A DNA stretch of 64,000 bases, from the NCBI GenBank assembly GCA_052108535.1, contig JBQDZM010000001.1, forward strand, positions 124,001 to 188,000, in the 5' to 3' direction. The stretch comes from Galactobacter sp052108535. GTDB taxonomy: Bacteria; Actinomycetota; Actinomycetes; Actinomycetales; Micrococcaceae. Positions within the stretch are counted from its first letter, which is position 1; every line of letters starts with the position of its first letter. The notes beneath the pieces are model-generated. The model was not told the DNA's origin and did no database searches. It worked only from the letters and a program-made list of their open reading frames with translations. Positions 1 to 6,738 of the stretch are shown piece after piece. The translations under genes and the position numbers were made by a program.

Positions 1-432
1 TCGATAGTCGCTGTGGACATGGACAGCAGCTCTTCCTTCACCTCGGCGCTGTAGCGGTTCACGCCGTCCACGAGGTCCCCGGCGGCCTCCATCGCACTCA
101 GCCAGCCGGCCATGGACGCGGCGAGGTACTTCCCGCAAATGCCACCAGCGACAGCCCAAACGTGCTGGAGGATGCAGAAGGCGTCGTAGGAGTACTTCCG
201 TCCTCGTGTCTTGCGTCGATCCATCACCACCACGGTGGCCGTGGCCCGGCCTGGCGGTTGGGCTTTTCCTGCGGCATAGCTGCTGTCGGGCGTGATCCCG
301 ATTCCAACCCGTGACCTCGACCAGCTGATCAAGGATCTTGGACTTGTCCTTTTTCGACGCCGTCGCGTAAGCCCTGGCGTACTTCTTGGTGATCTCGATC
401 CGTGACTTCAACGACACGTCCTTGTCAGGCAT
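1..432 (-). pseudogene. Truncated, frameshifted transposase (ISNCY/integrase-like) remnant
   Basis: Read from the ATG at 432 toward the window edge, the first ~49 codons give a lysine-rich segment (MPDKDVSLKSRIEITKKYAR, then KKDKSKILDQLVEVTGW). Near 275-285 the reading frame must shift by one base. The second frame then continues with RKTRGRKYSYDAFCILQHVW and GKYLAASMAGWLSAMEA, followed by NRYSAEVKEELLSMSTATI. Both halves resemble the N-terminal part of actinobacterial integrase-core transposases in which RKYSYDALxVLQxVWAASGG and GKYLAASM are typical (recalled family pattern). The catalytic DDE part would lie beyond position 1. The frame change makes it look dead, although the missing portion cannot be seen. 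It ends about 140 bp from the initiator tRNA gene. Confidence 0.7.
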
Positions 433-530
433 ACCCTTTTCGTCGCCGCGCTGAGACCATTTCGCGGGGAAAAGTATCTGAGGCACGACCCCTACCTACG
501 CGGGGACTTTCCCTGAGTCTTGTCGCCGAT
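433..530. other. Spacer between transposase remnant and tRNA promoter
   Basis: This stretch has no convincing gene. The octamer CGCGGGGA occurs at 463-470 and 499-506, and the first seven bases recur as the 5' end of the tRNA at 571. The element's terminal repeat could be here, but no matching partner is visible inside the window. Confidence 0.4.
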
Positions 531-559
531 TTGCTCTACTCCAGGACTTCGACTAGGCT
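531..559 (+). promoter_or_regulatory. Promoter of the initiator tRNA gene
   Basis: A -35-like TTGCTC (531-536) and a -10-like TAGGCT (554-559) are separated by exactly 17 bp. The mature tRNA begins 11 bp further on. Confidence 0.55.
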
Positions 560-570
560 GGGTTAGTCGC

Positions 571-644
571 CGCGGGGTGGAGCAGTTCGGTAGCTCGCCG
601 GGCTCATAACCCGGAGGTCGCAAGTTCAAATCTTGCCCCCGCAA
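571..644 (+). tRNA. Initiator tRNA-fMet (CAT)
   Basis: The cloverleaf folds with anticodon CAT at 605-607. Two initiator hallmarks are visible. The first acceptor position is an unpaired C571/A643 mismatch (C1-A72), and the anticodon stem ends in three G-C pairs (GGG 600-602 with CCC 610-612). The T arm is GCAAG/CTTGC around TTCAAAT. The 3' CCA is not encoded. This tRNA starts translation rather than elongation. Confidence 0.95.
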
Positions 645-650
645 CGAAAA

Positions 651-682
651 GTAGGGCCCGGATCTTCTGATCAGGGCCCTAC
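651..682 (+). terminator. Terminator of tRNA-fMet
   Basis: A perfect 9-bp stem, GTAGGGCCC (651-659) with GGGCCCTAC (674-682), sits 6 bp after the tRNA. It is followed by TACTTT and preceded by AAAA, so the hairpin could end transcription from either side. Confidence 0.75.
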
Positions 683-871
683 TACTTTCCCCCCGGCCCC
701 AGCATGTGGGTTATGCGAGCTATGTCCCAAAATGTGTGTCTGGTTGTCCCCCGCTCAGGGTGCACGGACACGGCCATGCATCCTCTGCACCGCCTGCTTG
801 ATCCGGACCCGACCATCTGAGAATCAGATGAGAAACTTCGACAGCTGTGGCTCAAGCGCCGTTGCCACCGG

Positions 872-884
872 TACGGTCATGACT
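872..884 (+). promoter_or_regulatory. Leaderless promoter box of the PepSY lipoprotein gene
   Basis: TACGGT (872-877) is followed by 7 bases and then ATG at 885. There is no Shine-Dalgarno sequence. The spacing favours ATG 885 over ATG 879. Confidence 0.5.
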
Positions 885-1562
885 ATGAAAGCGACCAAAC
901 CCGCGGCGTTTCTGACCACGCTCTCCGGCCTTGCTTTGACCTCCGCTGCCCTGACAGGTTGCGCGGGCGATGACCCCGCCCCGACTCCCGCCTCATCATC
1001 TGCAGCACAGCAGAGTCAACAGACTCCCCCAGCCCAGGGCACTCCTGAGAACCAGAGCACCCCTGCGAGCCAGGGAACTCCTGAGAACCCCTCGGCCTCG
1101 AACGGCAACGGCGCACCCGCTGCGAACGCCGACCTGGCGCATTCCCCGGTCCCGATCACTGCGGAAGCCGCCGTCAGCACCGCCAAATCGGAGTCTAACG
1201 ACGCCGGCGTCACCTCCATCGACTTGGAGTTCGAACGCCGCCACGACACCTGGGTCTACTCCATCGACCTGCAAGACCAAAACAAGGAGTACGAGGTCAA
1301 CATCGATGCCGTAACCGGTTCGGTCCTCGCCACGGACTCCGAGCCTGCGGAGGAACCGGAGGCCACGGTCAGCCCATCCGAGCCTCTCCCCTATGCTGAG
1401 GCCCTCGAATTGGCACAAGCTCAAGGTCAAGGTCGCCTAGCCGGGTGGTCCTTGGATGAGGACGACGGCGCGGTCGAGTACACCTTCGAATTCGGAGACG
1501 ATCCCGACGATATCGAGGTCGTTGTGAACACCGAGACCAAACGCGTCTACGTGGACGACTGA
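885..1562 (+). CDS. Secreted lipoprotein with two PepSY domains
   Basis: The 225-residue protein starts with a short basic segment and a hydrophobic signal ending in the lipobox LTGC, with the acylated cysteine at residue 26. A Ser/Pro/Gln/Ala-rich linker follows to about residue 88 and contains repeated QGTPEN-like units. Two PepSY-type modules follow, at about residues 92-150 and 168-225. Each ends in the usual turn before a final strand (VNIDAVTGSVLA and VVNTETKRVYVDD). PepSY domains are known as small extracytoplasmic modules, some of which inhibit peptidases; no target can be named here. An upstream in-frame extension to 633 is open but runs through the tRNA end, so it is not used. The gene converges with the ThiF-like gene 4 bp downstream. 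Confidence 0.8.
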   Translation: MKATKPAAFLTTLSGLALTSAALTGCAGDDPAPTPASSSAAQQSQQTPPAQGTPENQSTPASQGTPENPSASNGNGAPAANADLAHSPVPITAEAAVSTAKSESNDAGVTSIDLEFERRHDTWVYSIDLQDQNKEYEVNIDAVTGSVLATDSEPAEEPEATVSPSEPLPYAEALELAQAQGQGRLAGWSLDEDDGAVEYTFEFGDDPDDIEVVVNTETKRVYVDD

Positions 1563-1566
1563 GGGG

Positions 1567-2562
1567 TCATGCCGCCCTGCGATGGGCGCAATGGTGAGTA
1601 GTCGGCGCGAAGTCCACGCCGGCGTCGAGCAGTGACCCAAGTAGTGCACCGCGTGCAACGCGCGGCGTGCAGACGGCGTCCATCATCATGAGCACCGACT
1701 GCGCCACCAGACCCGCCACGGTGGCGGCCATCGTGATCTCGGGCGGTGCGGCCACGCCGAGTTCCACGCCATCCTCCTGCGACGACGGCCATTGGGCCAT
1801 GGCACAGGCCGTGCATTCCTCGCCGATGCCCACCGCGGGCCCGATCTGGAACCCGCTCGCACGCAAGATCACCGGCAGCACGGGAACGTCGGCGTCGGCG
1901 ACGATCTGCAGTTGATCTGCCCCGATCCCGTGGGCGGCAATCAAAACGACGGCGTCGACACCGTGCACCGCCTCCACCATGGTCACCGGGGAGAGCACGT
2001 GGGAGTGCGGATACAACCGTGCCAGATGCCGCGCCAGACCCGCGGTGCGGGGCAACCCGAGCTCCGTCAGTCGCAACGGTGACGTCCCCAGATCCTCCCC
2101 GACCACGGCGCCCTCATGGGGAGCGGCGATCCTCCCCACCCCCGCGGCGGCGAGCGCCATGGCCGTCGCCAACCCGGTGCGGTCCAGTGTCGAGATCCAG
2201 ACGCTCGACCGAGTTCGCCTGCACATGAGTTCCTCTGCCGGCTCGTGCTGCCCTGGATGGCCCCAGACCTGCGCCCATGCCCTGGCGTCCGGTCGTAGCC
2301 GTTCTGCGGCGAGTCCCGGCATGGTCCGGGCCGGATCTGTTTCCTCCAACCAGGGCCGGACGAAGCTCAGTAACTGCGCGTACTCACCGACTTCCCGGCT
2401 GCCTGGGGTGGGCAACGGCAAGGGGTCCCCAGCCAACAGCCGCTCCAAAACTGCTCCTTGGACCGGTGTGAGGCCATGGATTTCCCTGCGCTGGTCTCCC
2501 TCCCCGATCACCACCCTGCCGGTCGTGTCGCGGCCCACGTGTGTTCCTGGTCTGATCCTCAT
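1567..2562 (-). CDS. Degenerate ThiF/MoeB (E1-like) superfamily protein
   Basis: The protein has 331 residues. The middle and C-terminal part (from ~residue 115) follows the ThiF/MoeB Rossmann layout, with a strand (VWISTLDRTGLATAMALAAAG), an acidic turn and a later segment DAVVLIAAHG. A possible zinc site is C250-x2-C253 (EECTACAM) with C325 near the C-terminus (HHCAHRR). The usual glycine-rich GxGxxG nucleotide loop is replaced by STLDRTG, and no clear adenylation arginine or lysine is visible, so ATP-dependent activation is doubtful. The N-terminal ~110 residues are unassigned. The gene is divergent from the metallopeptidase gene, with a long repeat-bearing spacer between them. A moeB-like gene also lies near uvrD2 in mycobacteria (recalled). 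Function is unknown. Confidence 0.6.
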   Translation of the reverse strand: MRIRPGTHVGRDTTGRVVIGEGDQRREIHGLTPVQGAVLERLLAGDPLPLPTPGSREVGEYAQLLSFVRPWLEETDPARTMPGLAAERLRPDARAWAQVWGHPGQHEPAEELMCRRTRSSVWISTLDRTGLATAMALAAAGVGRIAAPHEGAVVGEDLGTSPLRLTELGLPRTAGLARHLARLYPHSHVLSPVTMVEAVHGVDAVVLIAAHGIGADQLQIVADADVPVLPVILRASGFQIGPAVGIGEECTACAMAQWPSSQEDGVELGVAAPPEITMAATVAGLVAQSVLMMMDAVCTPRVARGALLGSLLDAGVDFAPTTHHCAHRRAA

Positions 2563-2576
2563 GCTGTGCCCCCTCT

Positions 2577-2656
2577 GCTCTGGTCATCCTGCGCCAGGGA
2601 AACTCTGCGCTCTGGTCGCCCTGTGCTCTGGTCATCGAGTGCTCTGGTACCCCTCT
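2577..2656. repeat. 16-bp tandem array (5 units, one degenerate)
   Basis: GCTCTGGT recurs at 2577, 2609, 2625 and 2641, always in register with a 16-bp period. The unit expected at 2593 is degenerate. A representative unit is GCTCTGGTCATCCTGC. The array begins 15 bp upstream of the ThiF-like start codon, so it would lie in its promoter or leader. Confidence 0.75.
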
Positions 2657-2786
2657 AACGGAGATTCCTGTCTGCGCTCTGCCGGCGTGAGACACCAGCC
2701 TGACAGGTCTCCGTGCTCCCTGCCGGGGTTATCCACAGCTCCTCACGACACCGCCCCTCACGGCACAGCGACGTGAGCAGCAGTCG

Positions 2787-2819
2787 CGACGCAGTTCGCG
2801 GTACGACGCAGTTCGCGGT
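2787..2819. repeat. 17-bp tandem duplication
   Basis: The 16-mer CGACGCAGTTCGCGGT occurs at 2787-2802 and again at 2804-2819, a perfect copy with a 17-bp period. Confidence 0.8.
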
Positions 2820-2928
2820 GACAGGTCATGGCACAGAGAACTCCGAGGCGTGACGACGGCATGCCTCAGACAAACCGTCAGGGGTCTGTCCAAGAATGGA
2901 GAGCATCCAGGAAGGAGGTTCAGGCATC

Positions 2929-3519
2929 GTGGCGATGACCAGTACCGAGTACACGCGTGAGGATGGCACCCGCGTCAGAATCCGCCGTTCCACGCGTCGT
3001 CGTTCCGGGGCCAGCTACGGGTGGGTGGACGGGGTCCTCCAGATCACCATCCCCTCGGCCGCCTCGCGTAGACAGGAATCAGTGATCACGGAGCAAGTGC
3101 TCCAGAAGGCCCAAAGCACCCGCACCAAGCCAATTCCGCGCAGCGACCAGAACCTCCTGGCGAGGGCCGTGGAACTCAGCCGCGCCTACCTGGACTCCGC
3201 GGCGCGGCCGTCCAGCGTGCGGTGGGTCGGCAATCAGAACAGCCGGTGGGGTTCAGCGACGCCGGCGGAGGGAACCATCCGGCTCTCTGACCGGTTGCAG
3301 GGGATGCCTGAGTGGGTTGTGGACGGCGTCCTGGTCCACGAGTTATGCCACCTGATTACGCCTGGGCACGGGCACGACGAGGACTTCCAAGCCTGGTTGG
3401 CTCGCTTCCCTCGCCACGCCGAGGCCAAGGCCTTCTTAGACGGTGTGGACTGGGTGCGCCACAGCGCACCCGCCGCTCAACGTAGGTCTGCCAGCACGGA
3501 GAGGACGTCCTCTCCGTAG
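2929..3519 (+). CDS. YgjP-type (M48-like, DUF45) metallopeptidase
   Basis: The product has 196 residues. The conserved block RWGSATPAEGTIRLSDRL is followed by the zinc motif HELCH (residues 137-141) and a downstream GHGHDEDF that can supply the third ligand. This is the layout of the YgjP/WLM-like DUF45 metallopeptidases; substrates of the family are poorly known. GTG 2929 is chosen as the start because AAGGAGG (2912-2918) sits 10 bases ahead. ATG 2935 and an upstream ATG at 2896 are less well placed. The last 43 bp overlap the 3' end of uvrD2 on the opposite strand. Confidence 0.8.
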   Translation: MAMTSTEYTREDGTRVRIRRSTRRRSGASYGWVDGVLQITIPSAASRRQESVITEQVLQKAQSTRTKPIPRSDQNLLARAVELSRAYLDSAARPSSVRWVGNQNSRWGSATPAEGTIRLSDRLQGMPEWVVDGVLVHELCHLITPGHGHDEDFQAWLARFPRHAEAKAFLDGVDWVRHSAPAAQRRSASTERTSSP

Positions 3520-5576
3520 CGCTGTAGTTTGGAGCGCCCAACACCGGGGATGGCCAGGAACTCGCGCTCGGTCCTCGGCATCGCCTCCGCCAGGGCCATG
3601 AGTGTGGCGTCGGTGAAGACCACGAAGGCCGGCATCCCGGTTTCCTTGGCTGCACGTGTGCGCCAGTCCCGGAGTGCCTCGTAGACGGCCTCGTCATAGC
3701 CGGCCGGGCAATCGCTACAGCGTTTCAGTTTCACCTCTGCGGCTGTCTCCAGGAGTTTGCCGCAGATCCGGCAGCGCGCCGGGGCGGCGCTCTTGCGCTG
3801 ACGACGTGGACCGGTGTCCGCCCGTGCGGCTTCCCGCTGGGCGGAGGGAGCGATCCCGTCCAGGAAACGGGATCGTCTGCGGCGGCCACGGCCTCCCGTG
3901 GTCCGGGACAGCGACCAGGAGAAGATGAGTCGGGATTTGGCGCGCGTGATGCCGACGTAGAGCAGGCGGCGTTCTTCGTCCACTTCGGCTTGGTCCTCCG
4001 CGAAGGAGATCGGCATGAGCCCCTCCGAGAGACCTGCCAGGAACACCGTGTCCCATTCCAATCCCTTGGAGGAGTGCAAGGAGGCCAGCGTGACGCCCTC
4101 CACGACGGGTGCGTGGGCGGTAGCTGCTCGAGCCTCCAGCTCTGCAGCGAAGGCAGCCATGCTGAGATCCTCGTCGCTCAGCCCGTCGTCTAAGTCCTTA
4201 GCCAACGCCACGAGCGCTGACAACGACTCCCACTTCTCGCGCACAGCCCCGGTCCCGGTCGGAGCACTGCGCTGCCACCCGAGGGAGGAGAGCAACGTCG
4301 GGACCAGGTCCACGGCGCGCTCTCCTGGCACTTGCCGGGCGGAGGTCCGGATCTGAGCCAAGGCCTCCTTCACCTCACGGCGTTGGAAGAAGCGTTCAGC
4401 GCCACGTAGTTGATACCCGATCCCTGCCTCGGACAGCGCTCGTTCCATGGCCTCTGACTGCCCGTTGGTGCGGTAGAGCACGGCGATGTCTCGCAACGAC
4501 ACCCCGCCGCGTTCCACCAGCGTCTTGATGCTGGAGGCCACAAACTGTGCCTCCTGCTCATCATCGGCGGCCTCGTGGAACTGCGCAGCTGGGCCGTGCT
4601 CGCGCTGGGCGATCAGTTCCAACGGCTGCGCCCAGACGGTGCCGCGCTGGTCCAGGCGACGTTCCGGCCGGCGGGAGGTGAGGACGCGGTTCGCCAGATT
4701 CACGACCTCTGGTGTGGAGCGATAGTCGCGCACCAGATGGACCTCCGCCGCGCCCGGATGGGTGCGGGTGAACTCCAGGAGGTGGCGCGGCGTGGCGCCG
4801 GTGAAGGAGTAGATGGTCTGGGAGGGGTCTCCCACCACGCACACCTCGTTGCGGCCCCCGACCCACCCGCCGAGCAGCCGCTGCTGCAGCGGGGAGACGT
4901 CCTGGTACTCGTCCACCGTGAAGTGTCGGTATTGGCTGCGGATCTCCGCTGCGATGCGTTCGTCATCCTCGATGATGCCGACCATGAGCAACAGGACGTC
5001 CTCGAAGTCGATCATGCCGCGATCGGTCTTGACGTCCTCGTAGGCCTGATACAGCCGGGCCATGGCCTGGTGGTCCAGGTCCCCCACGCCGTCTCGGTCC
5101 AGGCCGGGTGCGGCGTACGTTTCCGGGGTCAGCATGGAGACCTTGGCCCATTCGATCTCTCCGGCGAGGTCGCGCACCGTGGCACGGTCGGCGGGGAGGC
5201 GAAGGCGGCGCGCGGCCTCGGCCACGAGCGGGGCTTTGTGGTCCAGGAGGTGGGGAAGGAATCCGCCCACGGCCTGCGGCCAGAAGTACTGCAGCTGCCG
5301 CAGGGCGGCGGCATGGAAGGTGTGCGCCTGGACGCCCGCGGCGCCGAGACCCCGCAAGCGGGTCCTCATCTCGGCTGCGGCTCGCGCTGTGAACGTCACG
5401 GCGAGCACCTGCTGCGGCACATACTCCCCCGCAGCCACGCCGTGAGCGATACGGTGCGTGATGGCGCGAGTCTTACCCGTACCGGCCCCAGCGATGACCA
5501 CCATGGCCCCATGCAGCTGGGCGGCCACTGCCGCCTGTTCGGGGTCCAGTCCGGTCAGGATCTCCTCCGGCGTCAC
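3477..5576 (-). CDS. uvrD2: ATP-dependent DNA helicase UvrD2 (superfamily 1, HRDC)
   Basis: This 699-residue SF1A helicase unwinds DNA in the 3'-5' direction during repair. Motifs are visible in order: Walker A AGAGTGKT (~residue 30), motif II VDEYQD, motif III GDPSQTIYSFTG, HSSKGLEWDTVFL, and motif VI RLLYVGITRAK. A four-cysteine cluster (CRICGK then KRCSDC) and a C-terminal HRDC domain (~residues 635-699) follow, and this combination distinguishes mycobacterial-type UvrD2 from UvrD1. In the M. tuberculosis enzyme the cysteine cluster matters for activity (family knowledge). The length matches the family. Its ATG overlaps the nudC stop by 4 bp (ATGA), so nudC-uvrD2 is a translationally coupled pair. 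Confidence 0.93.
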   Translation of the reverse strand: MTPEEILTGLDPEQAAVAAQLHGAMVVIAGAGTGKTRAITHRIAHGVAAGEYVPQQVLAVTFTARAAAEMRTRLRGLGAAGVQAHTFHAAALRQLQYFWPQAVGGFLPHLLDHKAPLVAEAARRLRLPADRATVRDLAGEIEWAKVSMLTPETYAAPGLDRDGVGDLDHQAMARLYQAYEDVKTDRGMIDFEDVLLLMVGIIEDDERIAAEIRSQYRHFTVDEYQDVSPLQQRLLGGWVGGRNEVCVVGDPSQTIYSFTGATPRHLLEFTRTHPGAAEVHLVRDYRSTPEVVNLANRVLTSRRPERRLDQRGTVWAQPLELIAQREHGPAAQFHEAADDEQEAQFVASSIKTLVERGGVSLRDIAVLYRTNGQSEAMERALSEAGIGYQLRGAERFFQRREVKEALAQIRTSARQVPGERAVDLVPTLLSSLGWQRSAPTGTGAVREKWESLSALVALAKDLDDGLSDEDLSMAAFAAELEARAATAHAPVVEGVTLASLHSSKGLEWDTVFLAGLSEGLMPISFAEDQAEVDEERRLLYVGITRAKSRLIFSWSLSRTTGGRGRRRRSRFLDGIAPSAQREAARADTGPRRQRKSAAPARCRICGKLLETAAEVKLKRCSDCPAGYDEAVYEALRDWRTRAAKETGMPAFVVFTDATLMALAEAMPRTEREFLAIPGVGRSKLQRYGEDVLSVLADLR

Positions 5577-6574
5577 GCCCAGACCTCCGGCAACTCGCCG
5601 CCGAACCAGTGCCGCAGCATGGCTCCCGCGACGGAAACCCCTCCGGGAACCTGCACCGCGCCGGAGGCGACCTCAGCGGCCAGTTCCTCCCTGGTGAACC
5701 AGCGGGTGGAGAGGATCTCCAGCCCGTCCGGTGCAGTGTCCACGCCCACGGCGTGGGCGTGGAAGGCACACATCAATGAGCGCGGGAACGGCCACGGCTG
5801 CGACCCCAGATAATCGGGGTTCGTTACGGCCAATCCTGCCTCCTCACCGACTTCGCGCACCACCGCTTCCTCCAGGGATTCTCCGGGCTCAACGAAACCG
5901 GCGAACGTGGAATAGCGTGCACCGCCCCATGCGGCATTGGCTCCCAGGAGCACCCTGTCCTGGTCATCCGTGATCAGCACGATCACGGCCGGGTCGGTAC
6001 GGGGGAAATACTCGATGCCCTCCGTGGGGCACACCCGCACCCAGCCGGCATCGATGACCCGGGTGGGACGTCCGCAGCGGGGACAGAATCCCTCGCCCTT
6101 ATGCCAATTCAGCACCGCATTAGCCTGCGCAAACAACGCCGCCTGCGTCCGCTCCAGGTCCCCGCCCGCCTGCATGAGCCCCACCGCAGGCGCAACGCCA
6201 TCCCACCAGGCCAGTTCCTCGGGAAGATCTGCTGCCACCCAATCCACGTCGTTCACTCGGCCGATCCAGACGATCCGCTGGGCGGCGGCGAGCGCGTCGG
6301 GGACCGTCGCGCCGCAGGCGACGCCGTCGTCGTCGGGCACTGACTCGCTCATGCCCGACGCCGCGTGCCCGGCCCCGCCGGGCAACTCGCCAAGCGTGGG
6401 AGCAGCCAGCGCGTCGCCGGAGACGGGGGTGGTCCCGTTCACGAGGACCAGCACCCTGGTCGCGGGGTTGGACAGCGCTGCGGCGAGCCAGGCTGTGTCG
6501 CGGCGATCCTGCCCTCCTCGGTCGATCCGGCCGCCGGTCAGGACAAGGGAACCAAGAGGGGGCGTAGACGTCAT
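5573..6574 (-). CDS. nudC: NAD(+) diphosphatase / RNA-decapping Nudix hydrolase NudC
   Basis: NudC hydrolyses NAD(H) to NMN(H) and AMP and can remove NAD caps from RNA (family knowledge). The 333-residue protein has an N-terminal domain, a zinc ribbon beginning FCPRCG, the diagnostic FPRTDPAVI, and a full Nudix box (GFVEPGESLEEAVVREVGEEAGL split across ~20 residues). The NADH-specificity motif SQPWPFPRS is also present. The fourth zinc cysteine is missing: after VCPTEG no C-x2-C partner is seen. A TTG at 6625 is possible, but ATG 6574 is chosen because TACCGT lies 6 bp upstream, a leaderless layout. It is first in a pair with uvrD2. Confidence 0.92.
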   Translation of the reverse strand: MTSTPPLGSLVLTGGRIDRGGQDRRDTAWLAAALSNPATRVLVLVNGTTPVSGDALAAPTLGELPGGAGHAASGMSESVPDDDGVACGATVPDALAAAQRIVWIGRVNDVDWVAADLPEELAWWDGVAPAVGLMQAGGDLERTQAALFAQANAVLNWHKGEGFCPRCGRPTRVIDAGWVRVCPTEGIEYFPRTDPAVIVLITDDQDRVLLGANAAWGGARYSTFAGFVEPGESLEEAVVREVGEEAGLAVTNPDYLGSQPWPFPRSLMCAFHAHAVGVDTAPDGLEILSTRWFTREELAAEVASGAVQVPGGVSVAGAMLRHWFGGELPEVWA

Positions 6575-6586
6575 ACCTCTACGGTA
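6575..6586 (-). promoter_or_regulatory. Leaderless promoter box of nudC
   Basis: On the minus strand TACCGT (6586-6581) is followed by 6 bases and then the nudC ATG. No ribosome binding site is present. Confidence 0.45.
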
Positions 6587-6725
6587 CGTGCCGTAGGACG
6601 TTGAGGCGGTAGGGGGTGTGGACAAGTCGTGCGGGTCCGCCTCATCTCACATGTCCTGATCCGTCCTCAGCGTCCCAACAGGTACTTTCATGGCGGGTCG
6701 AACACCATGGACCGCGGTGGCCCGA

Positions 6726-6738
6726 TACCGTGGAGGGC
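6726..6738 (+). promoter_or_regulatory. Leaderless promoter box of the phosphotransferase gene
   Basis: TACCGT (6726-6731) plus 7 bases precedes GTG 6739. The purine-rich GGAGGG at 6732-6737 is too close to act as a ribosome binding site for that codon. Confidence 0.4.

Larger units (their letters stand above)
2563..2928. other. Divergent 366-bp spacer between ThiF-like and metallopeptidase genes
   Basis: No gene is supported here. It holds two separate short tandem arrays (2577-2656 and 2787-2819), annotated below, and presumably the promoters of both divergent genes. The AAGGAGG at 2912-2918 is the ribosome binding site of the downstream gene. Confidence 0.5.

Noticed and set aside
633..884. 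Upstream extension of the PepSY lipoprotein gene
   Set aside because: It starts inside the tRNA 3' end and terminator, and would bury the signal peptide.
2577..2656. CRISPR-like array
   Set aside because: The 16-bp units follow one another without unique spacers, so it is a simple tandem repeat; no cas genes are present.
4575..5813. 412-codon plus-strand frame across uvrD2 and nudC
   Set aside because: It crosses two real genes on the other strand and matches no family I recognise.
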